This document shows, one piece after another, positions 9,565-17,769 of a DNA stretch of 64,000 bases (within the stretch, counting starts at the first letter, position 1; each line of letters starts with the position of its first letter). A program made the translations under genes and the position numbers. The stretch is taken from contig NZ_JAJDJU010000013.1 of assembly GCF_020567705.1 (NCBI RefSeq), forward strand, positions 1 to 64,000, written 5' to 3'. The notes beneath the pieces are model-generated. The model made no database searches. It was not told where the DNA came from and saw only the letters and a program-made list of their open reading frames with translations. The stretch comes from Acidocella sp. KAb 2-4. Its GTDB lineage: Bacteria > Pseudomonadota > Alphaproteobacteria > Acetobacterales > Acetobacteraceae.

Positions 9565-10509
9565 TTATTGGATGATTTGGATGGTGACGGCGCCGCCGAG
9601 CGCCTCGATCTGGCTCCGTGGCGGCAGGTTGGGGCCGGCGAGGCCGAGCTTGCCCGCGGCAAAGGCGGTGGCGAGGCGGGCCAGACGTTCCAGCCCCGCC
9701 TCCTCGCGCAGCGCCGCCATGATGCCGGCAACCATGGCATCGCCGGCGCCGACCGTGCTGGTCACGCGCAAGGCGGGCAGGGCGGCGCGCAGAATCTGGC
9801 TTTCGGTGATGAACAGCGCGCCTTCGGCGCCGAGCGAAACGACGACGAGTTGCACACCCCGCGCCGTCAGCCCGCGCGCGGCCTCGATCACCGCGTCATC
9901 GCCGGTCAGGCTGTGCCCGGCGAAATATTCCAGCTCGGCGCGGTTTGGCTTCACGCAGAAGGGCTGCGCCTTACCCGCCAGCGCCGCCTTCAGTGCGGTG
10001 CCGGATGTGTCCAGCACCGCCCGTGCGCCGCGCCTGATCAGGGTTTCGGCCAGCGTCGCATAAGTGTCGTCGGCGACGCCGCTGGGCAGGCTGCCCGCGA
10101 GCAGCGCCAGCGTGCCGGTGGTGGCCAGCCCCGCGCTGCGCGCCAGCAGCGCCTGCAACTCGGCGGCGCTGGGCACCAGGCCGGGCAGGTTGATATCCGT
10201 GGTCTCGCCGTCATGGCTGAGCTTGATATTGGTGCGCGTGTCGCCGGGGATGCGGATGAAGGCGTCGATGATGCGCTTGGTGGTGAACAGCGCCTCGAAA
10301 TGCGAGGTGTTGTTGTGCCCGAGTAACCCGGTGGCGATGACCTCGCCGCCGCCCCAATCGGCCAGGCAGCTCGCCACGTTCACGCCCTTGCCGCCGGGGT
10401 TGAAGCGCACCGCCTGCGCGCGGTGCACATGGCCGGGGCGCAGCCGGTCGAGCAGGATGGTTTCGTCGATCGCCGGATTCAGCGTGACGGTGAGAGCCGA
10501 GGCGATCAT
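9565..10509 (-). CDS. fruK: 1-phosphofructokinase
   Basis: A 314-residue PfkB-family sugar kinase that phosphorylates fructose-1-phosphate to fructose-1,6-bisphosphate with ATP. The N-terminus has TLNPAIDETILLDRL and FNPGGKGVNVASCLADWGG, the PfkB substrate block. The C-terminal signature is STVGAGDAMVAGIMAAL, whose Asp is the catalytic base. LAGSLPSGV and KPNRAELEYFAG are also typical of FruK. Its ATG overlaps the fruB stop by four bases (ATGA). The gene sits between fruB and fruA in the usual fru operon order. Confidence 0.96.
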   Translation of the reverse strand: MIASALTVTLNPAIDETILLDRLRPGHVHRAQAVRFNPGGKGVNVASCLADWGGGEVIATGLLGHNNTSHFEALFTTKRIIDAFIRIPGDTRTNIKLSHDGETTDINLPGLVPSAAELQALLARSAGLATTGTLALLAGSLPSGVADDTYATLAETLIRRGARAVLDTSGTALKAALAGKAQPFCVKPNRAELEYFAGHSLTGDDAVIEAARGLTARGVQLVVVSLGAEGALFITESQILRAALPALRVTSTVGAGDAMVAGIMAALREEAGLERLARLATAFAAGKLGLAGPNLPPRSQIEALGGAVTIQIIQ

Positions 10510-13019
10510 GGCGCGGCTCCCTCCAGGGCGCGGACCTCGGCGGCGCTAGCGCAGCCCAGGGCGCGCGCGGCCAGGCTCTTCAGCTCGCCCAGCGCGGCGG
10601 CGCGCAGCCGCGCCTTCACCGCCGGAATGTCACGCGGCGTCATCGACAACTCCTTCACCCCGAGCCCGGCCAGCAGCACCGCGCCGAACGGATCGCCGGC
10701 CAGCCCGCCGCAAACGCCCACCCAGCGGCCATGGCGCTCGGCCCCTGCCACGGTCTGCGCGATCAGCCGCAGCACCGCCGGATGCAGGCTGTCCGCCTCG
10801 GGCGCCAGCTCGGGGTTCTGGCGGTCCATCGCCAGCGTGTATTGAGTCAGGTCGTTGGTGCCGATCGAGAAGAAATCGCAATGCGCGGCCAGCGCATCGG
10901 CCTGGATGGCGGCGGCGGGCACCTCGATCATGATGCCCACGGGCAGGCGCGGCGCGTTCAACTGGGCGCGGATCTCCTCGCAGATTTCGCGCAGGCGGAT
11001 GATCTCGCTGGCCGAGGTCACCATCGGGAACATGATCGAGATCTCCCCGCCATGCGCGGCGGCGCGGTAGATGGCGCGCAGCTGCGGCAACAGCAGATCT
11101 GCCCGGCGCAGCAGCAGCCGCGCCCCGCGCACGCCCAGAAACGGGTTTTCCTCGCGCGGTAGATGCAGATGCGCCACCTGCTTGTCGCCGCCAATATCCA
11201 GCGCGCGGATGATCAGCGGGCGCCCCTCCAGCGCCTCGGCCATGGCGCGGTAGGTGGCGCATTGCTCATCCTCGGTCGGGCTGGCGCTGGCTTCCAGGAA
11301 CAGGAATTCCGTGCGCATTAGCCCGACGCCCTCGGCGCCTTCCTCCAGCGCCAGCTTCACCTGGTCCGGGCGGTTGATGTTGGCGGCGATCTCATAGCGC
11401 GCGCCATCGGTGGTGGTGGCGGGCTCGGCGCGCTTGGCGGCCTCGGCCTCGCGCTGTGCCTGCAAATCCGCGGCCCAGGCCTGGGCCGAGGCGATATCCG
11501 CCGCCTCGGGGGCAAGGTAAATCCGCCCGTTCAGCCCGTCGATGATCGCCATCGTGCCGCTGGCCGTCTCCTCCAGCGCGGCACCCCCGGCGACCACGGC
11601 GGGCAGACCCAGCGTGCGCGCCAAAATCGCGGTGTGCGAGGTCGGTCCGCCCTGGCTCATGGCCAGACCAAGCACGCGGTTCATGTCCAGCGACGCGGTG
11701 TCGGAGGGCGATAATTCGGTGGCGGCGATGATGCAGGGCTCGTCCGGCAGGTCGCTGAGCGAGGCCCCGACCGCCGCCGGGTCCAGCTTCGCCAGCACAC
11801 GCCGCCCGACATCTCGCAGATCCGCCGCCCGCGCCGCCAGCACCGGGTTGCCCAGCGCGCTCAGCCGCGCGGCCAGGCGGTTCACCGCCTCGGCCCAAGC
11901 CCAGGCCACGCCATGGCCCTCCACCATCAGCTGGCAGGTGAGGGTGATGAGGTCGGAATCATTCAGCAGCTCCGCCTGCGCCTTGAAGATGGCGGCATCC
12001 TGCGGGCCGAGGCGGCGCGCGGTGTCGTCGATCAGCGCCACCATCTGCTGGCGGGTCGCGGTCAGCGCCTCGTTCAGCGCGTTGCCGCCATCGATCAGCG
12101 AGGCCGGCGCATCCGCCACCTCCGGCGCATGGGTGGAGAGCACATGCAGACGACCAATGGCGAGGCCGGGGCTGGCGGGTAGGCCTTGCAGAAACGGCAA
12201 CTTGCGCGGCGGCTGCCAGCCGCGCTGCGGCTGCGCGGCGGCGCGGGCGGCGGCCTTGGCGGCGTCGGCCTGCTCTTGCGCGCTCAGCCCGGTGATGCGT
12301 GCTTGCACCCGCGCCAGCCCGGCGGCGGCATCCTCGCCCTCGGCGGAGACGGTGATCTTGTCGCCCTGGCGCAGCCCGAGTTGCAGCAGCCCCACCAGAT
12401 TGCGGGCATCGGCAACCTCGTTGCCATGGCGCACCTTCACCCGCAGCCCGGTGGCGCGCACGGTCTCCACCCAGGCCGAGGCTGGGCGGGCATGCAGGCC
12501 GGCCGGGTAATCCACCACCCAGTCGAAAGACTCCGCGAGATCTGCTGCGGCCGGGGCGGCAGCGGGGGCGGGGCCGTCAAGCGTCAGCGCGGCGATAATC
12601 TGGTTGGCGTCCTGCGTGGCGCAGAGCGCCTGCAGCCGGGGCTCGTCCTGGATCAGCCGGGTGAGGCGGCGCAGGATGGTGATGTGCTGGTCGCCCCGCG
12701 CGGCGATGGCGACGATCAGCTTCGCCGTCTGCCCCGGATTCCAGGCGATCCCGCCGGGCACCTGCAACACGGCGATGCCGTCGCGCCGGACCAGATCCTT
12801 GTCTTCGCCCATCCCGTGCGGAATGGCCACGCCATGGCCGAGATAGGTGTTCGCCACCGCCTCGCGGCGCAACATGCTGGCGGCGAATTCAGGCGGCACG
12901 CAGCCAGCCGCGATCAGCAACTGGCAGGCCTCGCCGATGGCGGCCTCCTTGCTGGCGGGGGCGGCATTGAGACGGACCAGTTCGCGCCCGAGCAGCGCGT
13001 CTTGCACGGTAGATGACAT
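10506..13019 (-). CDS. fruB: Fused PTS phosphotransferase FruB (EIIA-Fru, HPr, enzyme I)
   Basis: An 837-residue cytoplasmic protein carrying the whole phosphorelay. The EIIA domain (1-145) has its active His68 in GHGVAIPHGMGE. The HPr domain (about 165-245) has His176 in YPAGLHARPAS. Enzyme I (about 275-837) has the phosphohistidine His462 in GGPTSHTAILARTLG and the C-terminal active cysteine in VGVCGGLAGDP. It takes phosphate from PEP and hands it to FruA. This is the EIIA-HPr-EI architecture known from Xanthomonas and Pseudomonas FruB, so fructose uptake needs no separate general PTS proteins. It is first in fruBKA; the promoter and operator are at 13047-13075. Confidence 0.95.
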   Translation of the reverse strand: MSSTVQDALLGRELVRLNAAPASKEAAIGEACQLLIAAGCVPPEFAASMLRREAVANTYLGHGVAIPHGMGEDKDLVRRDGIAVLQVPGGIAWNPGQTAKLIVAIAARGDQHITILRRLTRLIQDEPRLQALCATQDANQIIAALTLDGPAPAAAPAAADLAESFDWVVDYPAGLHARPASAWVETVRATGLRVKVRHGNEVADARNLVGLLQLGLRQGDKITVSAEGEDAAAGLARVQARITGLSAQEQADAAKAAARAAAQPQRGWQPPRKLPFLQGLPASPGLAIGRLHVLSTHAPEVADAPASLIDGGNALNEALTATRQQMVALIDDTARRLGPQDAAIFKAQAELLNDSDLITLTCQLMVEGHGVAWAWAEAVNRLAARLSALGNPVLAARAADLRDVGRRVLAKLDPAAVGASLSDLPDEPCIIAATELSPSDTASLDMNRVLGLAMSQGGPTSHTAILARTLGLPAVVAGGAALEETASGTMAIIDGLNGRIYLAPEAADIASAQAWAADLQAQREAEAAKRAEPATTTDGARYEIAANINRPDQVKLALEEGAEGVGLMRTEFLFLEASASPTEDEQCATYRAMAEALEGRPLIIRALDIGGDKQVAHLHLPREENPFLGVRGARLLLRRADLLLPQLRAIYRAAAHGGEISIMFPMVTSASEIIRLREICEEIRAQLNAPRLPVGIMIEVPAAAIQADALAAHCDFFSIGTNDLTQYTLAMDRQNPELAPEADSLHPAVLRLIAQTVAGAERHGRWVGVCGGLAGDPFGAVLLAGLGVKELSMTPRDIPAVKARLRAAALGELKSLAARALGCASAAEVRALEGAAP

Positions 13020-13046
13020 TGGCAGTTTCCTCGACCTCTTGTGCGT

Positions 13047-13075
13047 AAGAAAACGTTTTCACGATCTTATGTCAA
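13047..13075 (-). promoter_or_regulatory. Sigma70 promoter of fruBKA
   Basis: On the minus strand a perfect -35 TTGACA (13075-13070) is followed after 17 bases by TTTCTT (13052-13047), a weak -10 match. The predicted transcript starts about 20 bases before fruB. The -10 overlaps the palindrome at 13049-13060, which would let the neighbouring LacI-type protein repress the operon. Confidence 0.55.
13049..13060. promoter_or_regulatory. Palindromic operator GAAAACGTTTTC for the LacI-type fructose regulator
   Basis: A perfect 12-base palindrome with a central CpG, the layout typical of LacI-family operators. It lies in the divergent space between fruB and the regulator gene and overlaps the fruB -10 box. 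Confidence 0.65.
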
Positions 13076-13202
13076 GAACTATCCTGCAAACCCGCGAAAT
13101 TTTCCTGCATCATCCTGCCAAACCCTTGCAAAACCTGGGTCTGATATGCTGAATTGTCTGAGAACGATTTCTGGAAACCGGCGAACACATGGCGGCGCAA
13201 AC

Positions 13203-14201
13203 ATGACGGTCAGCATCAAGGATGTCGCGCGGGCGGCGGGTGTGTCTCCGGCCACGGTCTCGCGGGCTTTGGGGGGCGGCAAGGTCAGCCCCGAGCTGCG
13301 CGCCCAGGTCGAGGATGCGGTGCGCCGCACCGGCTACCGGCCCAACCTCTCCGCGCGGCGGCTGCGCTCGCAGGATTCACAAACCATCGGGCTGATCGTG
13401 GCGGATATCTCCAACCCGTTCTTCACCGCCGTCGCCCGCGCGGTGGAGGATGAGGCCTACAAGGCCGGGCTGCGGGTGATCCTCTGCAATACCGACGAGA
13501 ACCCGCAAAAAGAGGCGATGTATCTGCAGTTGATGGAGGAGGAGCGGGTGACCGGCGTGATCTTCGCCCCCACCCGCGCCACCGTGGACCGCATGGCCCG
13601 GCGCAAGCCGAATTTCCCCATTGTGCTGATCGACCGCGCCGACATGGCCGGCGGACAGGATGCGGTGGTGCTCGACAACGCCGCCGCCGCCGCCATGCTG
13701 GTCGAGCATCTCTACGCGCAAGGCTATCGGCGCATCACCGCGCTGTTCGGCAATGCCAGCACCACCGGCATTGAGCGTCATGCCGGTTTCGCCGCCGCCA
13801 TGCAGCGCCTGGGGCTGGCCCCCGAATCGCGCTTCGTGGCGCCGAGCATCGAGGCCGCCGAGGCCGAGACGGTGAGCCTGTTCCGCCAGGGCCAGCCGCC
13901 CGAGGCGGTGATCGCCAGCAACGGCCTGCTGCTGATGGGCGTGGTGCGCGGCTTGCGCGCGTTGCACAAGCGCATCCCCGAGGATCTCGCCGTCGCCGGG
14001 TTCGATAATGAAAGCTGGACCGAGCTCGCCGGGCCGGGGCTCACAGTGATCGAGCAGCCCGTGACCGAGATCGGCCGCACCGCCATGCGCCTGCTGCTGG
14101 AGCGGCTGGATGCGCCGGACGCCCCGGTGCGCAAGGTGGTGCTGGGCGGGCGCTGTGTGGTGCGTGGCTCCACCCGCGCCCATGCCGCCATGGCGGGGTA
14201 G
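13203..14201 (+). CDS. LacI-family transcriptional regulator, probable fructose repressor
   Basis: A 332-residue LacI/GalR protein. The helix-turn-helix and hinge are at the very N-terminus: MTVSIKDVARAAGVSPATVS, then YRPNLSARRLRS. The sensor core follows with QTIGLIVADISNPFFTAVA and later VAGFDNESWTELAGPGLTVI. I start at the ATG that gives the family's usual N-terminus; an upstream in-frame GTG at 13041 would add 54 unconserved residues across the operator. It is divergent to fruBKA and probably represses that operon at 13049-13060, with fructose-1-phosphate or fructose-1,6-bisphosphate as inducer, as known for FruR/Cra. Autoregulation is likely. Confidence 0.88.
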   Translation: MTVSIKDVARAAGVSPATVSRALGGGKVSPELRAQVEDAVRRTGYRPNLSARRLRSQDSQTIGLIVADISNPFFTAVARAVEDEAYKAGLRVILCNTDENPQKEAMYLQLMEEERVTGVIFAPTRATVDRMARRKPNFPIVLIDRADMAGGQDAVVLDNAAAAAMLVEHLYAQGYRRITALFGNASTTGIERHAGFAAAMQRLGLAPESRFVAPSIEAAEAETVSLFRQGQPPEAVIASNGLLLMGVVRGLRALHKRIPEDLAVAGFDNESWTELAGPGLTVIEQPVTEIGRTAMRLLLERLDAPDAPVRKVVLGGRCVVRGSTRAHAAMAG

Positions 14202-14614
14202 AGCCTCCTCCGCCAGCCGGTAGCCCACGCCCGGCCATCGCCGCGTGCGGGTGGTGCCGCGGTCATGTCATGCATTGGTTGGCTGCAAGGTCTGGTTGCA
14301 CGATGGGTACCCAGCACCTTGGCAATACCCCGTAAGTTCCCCGTGCCGCCTCGCCGTTTAGGTTATTGGCCGAAAGTGTGAGGTGCGCGATTCTTGCCGG
14401 CGCCCCCTGCGCCAGGCTATGAAATCAGCGCCAAATGCTGCCGGTTGCAGAGCTTTGGCGATGTTAATGACAATAAAATAATCCGTGCGTGGCACCCGTT
14501 AGTGTATACTTGTTACGTTAAGATTTTGCGTAAAAGTTACAATGCGGGGCGGCAAGAATATAAGTGGTGCAGCCGTCAAACTGCGCCTGGAACATGCGGA
14601 GAGGAAGGGAAACG
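14202..14614. other. 413-base intergenic region before the sigma54 activator
   Basis: No convincing gene. The last 150 bases become AT-rich. The stretch at about 14505-14543 has an imperfect inverted repeat, TTGTTAC with GTTACAA, which resembles the TGTAAC elements near the sigma54 promoters at 18561-18588 and could be an autoregulatory site. A TGGCAC at about 14487 lacks a correctly spaced GC, so I do not call it a sigma54 promoter. Confidence 0.35.
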
Positions 14615-15664
14615 ATGGTCGTCCATCAGCCGGTCCGCGACGAGGGTTTTCCGGATCACGTGCCGGCGCTTCCCGATACGGGGGCGGAACAGCAAGAGTT
14701 CATCGTCGGCGATTGCCCGGCGATGCGCAATGTCTTTGACCGCATCCGCCGTTTCGCAAAATATGACGCGCCAGTGCTGATCTCCGGCGAGACCGGAACC
14801 GGCAAGGAGTTGGCGGCGCAAGCCATTCATCAGCGTTCCGATCGTTGCAGGGGGCCGTTCGTCGCCATTAATTGCGCCGCGCTGCCGGCGACGCTGATCG
14901 CCTCCGAATTATTTGGGTATGAGAAAGGCGCATTCACCGGCGCCACAGCACGCAAATTCGGGCTGATTGAACAGGCGAATGACGGCACGCTGTTTCTCGA
15001 TGAGATTGGCGATCTGCCACAGGAATTACAGGCTCATATGCTGCGCTTTTTGCAGGAGCACACGATCACGCGCCTGGGTGGCCACACGCCGATCCGCGTC
15101 AATGCCCGCGTAATTTCAGCCAGCCATATCGATCTCGAAGCGGCGATGGCGGCTGGGCAGTTCCGTGACGATTTATTCTACCGCCTCAACGTGCTGCCGC
15201 TACGCATGCCCTCGCTGCGCGAGCGCGATGGAGACGTGTTGTTGCTGGCGACGTATTTTCTTCGCCGCATCGCCGGAGAGATTGGTGCCGGGCCTATGGT
15301 GTTTTCACCTGAGGCCAAACAGGCCATCGAGGCTCATCCCTGGCCCGGCAACGTGCGCGAAATGATCGCCGCGATCCGGCGTGCGGTGGTGATGAGCACG
15401 CAGCCGCAAATCCGGCCGGAAGATCTGGGTATCCAATCCCGCCCGCGCGGGCCGCGCGAGGCAAACGCCACTCCCCGCGAGTTCCGGCGTTTTCGGCCTG
15501 GTTCGGAAGAAGAGCGCACGGCGATATTGCGCGCGTTGCAACGAAATCATAACAATGTCACGAAGGCGGCGGCGGAGATGGGCGTTTCGCGCGTGACATT
15601 CTACCGGATGGCCAAGCGCAATCCGGGTTCGCTGCAAGAGGCGATGCGCGGTATCGAGGCATAA
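14615..15664 (+). CDS. Sigma54-dependent transcriptional activator without a sensor domain
   Basis: A 349-residue bacterial enhancer-binding protein. A short 25-residue N-terminus leads into the AAA+ domain: Walker A GETGTGKE (about 58-65), the sigma54-contacting GAFTGA loop (105-110), Walker B GTLFLDE (124-130), and arginine-finger region FRDDLFYRLNVLPLRMPSLR. The C-terminus has a Fis-type helix-turn-helix (NNVTKAAAEMGVSRVTFYR). It lacks a receiver, GAF or PAS domain, so activity may be set by its level or a partner, as in PspF. I start at the ATG preceded by GAGGAAGGG; an upstream GTG at 14564 lacks a site. It faces the C39 peptidase operon, whose promoter is a perfect sigma54 element. Confidence 0.9.
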   Translation: MVVHQPVRDEGFPDHVPALPDTGAEQQEFIVGDCPAMRNVFDRIRRFAKYDAPVLISGETGTGKELAAQAIHQRSDRCRGPFVAINCAALPATLIASELFGYEKGAFTGATARKFGLIEQANDGTLFLDEIGDLPQELQAHMLRFLQEHTITRLGGHTPIRVNARVISASHIDLEAAMAAGQFRDDLFYRLNVLPLRMPSLRERDGDVLLLATYFLRRIAGEIGAGPMVFSPEAKQAIEAHPWPGNVREMIAAIRRAVVMSTQPQIRPEDLGIQSRPRGPREANATPREFRRFRPGSEEERTAILRALQRNHNNVTKAAAEMGVSRVTFYRMAKRNPGSLQEAMRGIEA

Positions 15665-15677
15665 GATTTCACAAGAT

Positions 15678-15995
15678 TTATTGTGCGACACCGTTGATGG
15701 TGACGATCTGGCTGCCAGAGACCAAGTTCTGTTGCTGCGCCAGGGGTTTCAATTCGTCCCATAAGGTAATGGTGCCGAGGGGCGCTGTCGAGCGGCTTAC
15801 CTGCGGTCCTTGAAGCCCGGTTCCGCGCACCGTTGAAATCGCGCTATTTGGCAACGCCAGCAAGGTGACATCAGCGACTTGTTGCAGCAAATTCGCGGCT
15901 GGCGCACTTTGTGCGAACGCCGGGACCGGCGCTGCCGCGATAGCGAGCGCCGCCAGCCACCGAAATCCACTGTATTTATTTGAGCGCATTGCCAT
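15678..15995 (-). CDS. Small secreted protein of the amyloid-like locus (105 residues)
   Basis: No family recognised. Residues 1-29 are a signal peptide ending in PAFA-Q. Residues 50-63 read NSAISTVRGTGLQG, which resembles the LRGG region of the two neighbours but has Thr for the first Gly pair. The C-terminus is VSGSQIVTINGVAQ. The start overlaps the end of the previous gene by 20 bases; an internal ATG at 15989 is possible and the Shine-Dalgarno is weak. It is last in the operon, convergent with the sigma54 activator and 13 bases from its stop. It may be an accessory or assembly protein, by position comparable to FapE, but I see no sequence proof. Confidence 0.7.
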   Translation of the reverse strand: MAMRSNKYSGFRWLAALAIAAAPVPAFAQSAPAANLLQQVADVTLLALPNSAISTVRGTGLQGPQVSRSTAPLGTITLWDELKPLAQQQNLVSGSQIVTINGVAQ

Positions 15996-16545
15996 AATTC
16001 AGCCCATTCAGAATGCCGCTGGTAACCTGCTGCGCGGTCATCCACTGGCTCATGCCGTTAATACCAATACTCATCGTGGTGGCCACGCTGACAGAGGTGT
16101 TGTTGGCCTGGTTGGTGACGAGATTGGCGATCCCGCTGGCGCCGAGCGTGGTGACGATGTTGGTCAATCCCTGATTTCCGCTTGCGCCAAGGGTAACATT
16201 CGCCGTGCCTGGTGGGATGATCGTGGTGTCACCATTGCCGTTGCTTACAACCACCGGCGCGGGGCCGGAGGTGGAGGTGAGGGTGACGGTTGGCACGATA
16301 ATGCTCTGTACGATTGTTCCCGCGATGCTGTCGATCTGCTGAAAGGAAAAATCAATCGAAACGCCAGGGCTGATATCAAAGCCGCCACGTAATTGGGCAA
16401 GCTGCGCCGGGCTGAGCTCCGCGCCAGTCAGATTAAGAGCCGCAATCGTTGCCGCGCCCCCGGAGGGCGGTGCGGCCTGGGCCATTGGTATGCCGGCAAA
16501 GAATCCCACGAGTGGCGCGATGATCTGTAACCGGTGATATGGCAT
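15976..16545 (-). CDS. Secreted protein with LRGG motif and Asn/Thr-rich C-terminus (189 residues)
   Basis: No family recognised. A signal peptide covers residues 1-24 (ends MAQA-A). The region LSPAQLAQLRGGFDISPG places LRGG at 52-55. Then comes a hydrophobic, Thr/Val-rich stretch (75-115), and an Asn/Gln/Ser/Thr-rich segment with LGASGNQGLTNIVTTLGASG and NQANNTSVSVATTMSIGING. GGAG is upstream of the ATG. It follows the C39 peptidase by 25 bases. The double-glycine motif, at the same residue numbers as in the 116-residue protein, makes it a likely substrate of that peptidase. The mature part could be a fibre subunit or nucleator. Confidence 0.75.
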   Translation of the reverse strand: MPYHRLQIIAPLVGFFAGIPMAQAAPPSGGAATIAALNLTGAELSPAQLAQLRGGFDISPGVSIDFSFQQIDSIAGTIVQSIIVPTVTLTSTSGPAPVVVSNGNGDTTIIPPGTANVTLGASGNQGLTNIVTTLGASGIANLVTNQANNTSVSVATTMSIGINGMSQWMTAQQVTSGILNGLNYGNALK

Positions 16546-16570
16546 TACACGATACTCCGTGATGCAAGCG

Positions 16571-17278
16571 CTAAAACCGTGAGGCGTCGGGCACCGACAC
16601 CTGTTGCAGCGTTGCCAGATTGATCATGAACCGGCTGAGCGTGACCGGGGCCAGCGGTTCGGCGTCCCAATCCTCGCTGTCGTTAAAACCGGCTCTGGCG
16701 TCTTTAAGGTCGGAGAGTATGATAAGGAAAATCCCAGACCATTGCTTCTGAAAGGCGGAGACGCTCTCCATCCGCAGGCCGAGCGCGGGGTCGGCGAGCA
16801 GCACGTTGCCATCCTGGACGCCGCGTAGCACGACAAAATGCTTGTAGCCGTTTTCGTTGATCAAAACGATCGCGGGAACCCGGATTTCAGCAAGCTTCGC
16901 CAGCGGCGCGCGGAACCCGCCCGAGGGGATCCCGTGGCGGGTCAGGTAGTTTTTCATGTCCAGTAGCGAGAAGCCCGATTGCTCAATCACCGGCTGATCG
17001 CCATTGACGAACATATTGATGAATACAGAGCTTTCCGTTGCTGGCTGATGATAGGTGAAGAGCAGCAGCGTCGCCAACGCGGCCGAGCCGCAGGAAAAAT
17101 CGTATTGCTGCTTGAATGTAGTGCTGAATTTGCGCTCCTGGAAGCTTGGCACCGCCAGGGTAGCGTTGCCCGCGCCAATCGTCATTCCGTTGAGGCTGAT
17201 CTGTCCGGCCCGCGCGGCATGCGCGCCTGGCAGCGCCAAGGCTAAGACACCGGCCAGAAACGTTGCGCGCAACGACAT
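16571..17278 (-). CDS. Periplasmic C39-family cysteine peptidase (FapD-like)
   Basis: A 235-residue stand-alone C39 peptidase without ABC transporter domains. A signal peptide (1-22, AHA-A) sends it to the periplasm. The catalytic set is complete: Gln57 or Gln58 and Cys63 in KQQYDFSCGSAALATLL, His147 in GYKHFVVLRG, and Asp163 in LLADPALG. C39 enzymes cut after double glycine, and the two flanking genes encode secreted proteins with LRGG at 52-55. A similar stand-alone peptidase, FapD, belongs to the Pseudomonas Fap amyloid operon. GGGAG stands nine bases before the ATG. The C-terminal 40 residues are of unknown role. Confidence 0.88.
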   Translation of the reverse strand: MSLRATFLAGVLALALPGAHAARAGQISLNGMTIGAGNATLAVPSFQERKFSTTFKQQYDFSCGSAALATLLLFTYHQPATESSVFINMFVNGDQPVIEQSGFSLLDMKNYLTRHGIPSGGFRAPLAKLAEIRVPAIVLINENGYKHFVVLRGVQDGNVLLADPALGLRMESVSAFQKQWSGIFLIILSDLKDARAGFNDSEDWDAEPLAPVTLSRFMINLATLQQVSVPDASRF

Positions 17279-17301
17279 ATCCGCCGCTCCCGATCTTCGT
17301 C

Positions 17302-17652
17302 CTAGTGGACGGTGATGTTCACACTCATACTACTTTGCAGCAGGGCGTTGTTTCCCGTATTTTGTAATATCGTCGTCAGTCCGGTGTTATTGTTCACCGA
17401 CTGGCTGTTGCTGATCGATCCTGTTGTAGAATTATTGGCGCTGTTTCCGCTGTCAATGCCGATATTGATTGACGGCGCCACCAGCGTTCCGCCCCGCAAT
17501 TTCGCTAACTGGTCGCTCGGAACTTGGGCGTTGCCAAGCACGGACAGCACCGAAGCTGTACTGTCAGGCCCCGCGGCGAGGGCAGGGCTTATCGCGGAAC
17601 ACAAGAGGCCGACCGTTAATAGCGGACGAACCGCCTTGAACAGATACGTCAT
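17302..17652 (-). CDS. Secreted Asn/Ser-rich repeat protein with LRGG motif (116 residues)
   Basis: No family recognised. A signal peptide (1-27, ALA-A) is followed by VPSDQLAKLRGGTLVAPSI, with LRGG at 52-55, exactly as in the 189-residue protein. The rest is a low-complexity Asn/Ser/Thr segment (66-90), then TTILQNTGNNALLQSSMSV (93-111). That block matches SSVQQNTGNASLQQSSVAL of the 185-residue protein at 9 of 19 positions, and the Q-N-G-N-Q spacing recalls curli and Fap repeats. AGGAG is six bases before the ATG. Probably a C39-processed amyloid-like subunit. Confidence 0.75.
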   Translation of the reverse strand: MTYLFKAVRPLLTVGLLCSAISPALAAGPDSTASVLSVLGNAQVPSDQLAKLRGGTLVAPSINIGIDSGNSANNSTTGSISNSQSVNNNTGLTTILQNTGNNALLQSSMSVNITVH

Positions 17653-17683
17653 GGAGCGCTCCTGAACTCTGCATTAAATTTTG

Positions 17684-17743
17684 GTGTTGCCGGCTGGTCA
17701 ACACAGGGACTCCGCACGGCACTTTGACATGCGCCATGCGGAG
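17684..17743 (-). other. Two hairpins between the first two genes of the amyloid-like operon
   Basis: CTCCGCA (17710-17716) pairs with TGCGGAG (17737-17743), and GTGTTG (17684-17689) pairs with CAACAC (17699-17704). Both lie in the 117-base gap after the 185-residue gene. They could stop part of transcription or protect the upstream message, raising the first product over the rest. Neither has a clear U-tract. Confidence 0.45.
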
Positions 17744-17769
17744 CCACAAATTATCCGCGCAGGAACGCG

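Noticed and set aside
13041-13202. Longer LacI-type regulator from a GTG at 13041
   Set aside because: It would put the fruB operator and 54 unconserved residues inside the coding region; the family N-terminus begins at 13203.
14185-14196. CCGCCATGGCGG palindrome near the end of the LacI-type gene
   Set aside because: It is in coding sequence (Ala-Ala-Met-Ala-Gly) and has no U-tract; probably chance in GC-rich DNA.
14487-14501. TGGCAC upstream of the sigma54 activator as a sigma54 promoter
   Set aside because: The GC of the -12 box is missing at the required ten-base spacing.
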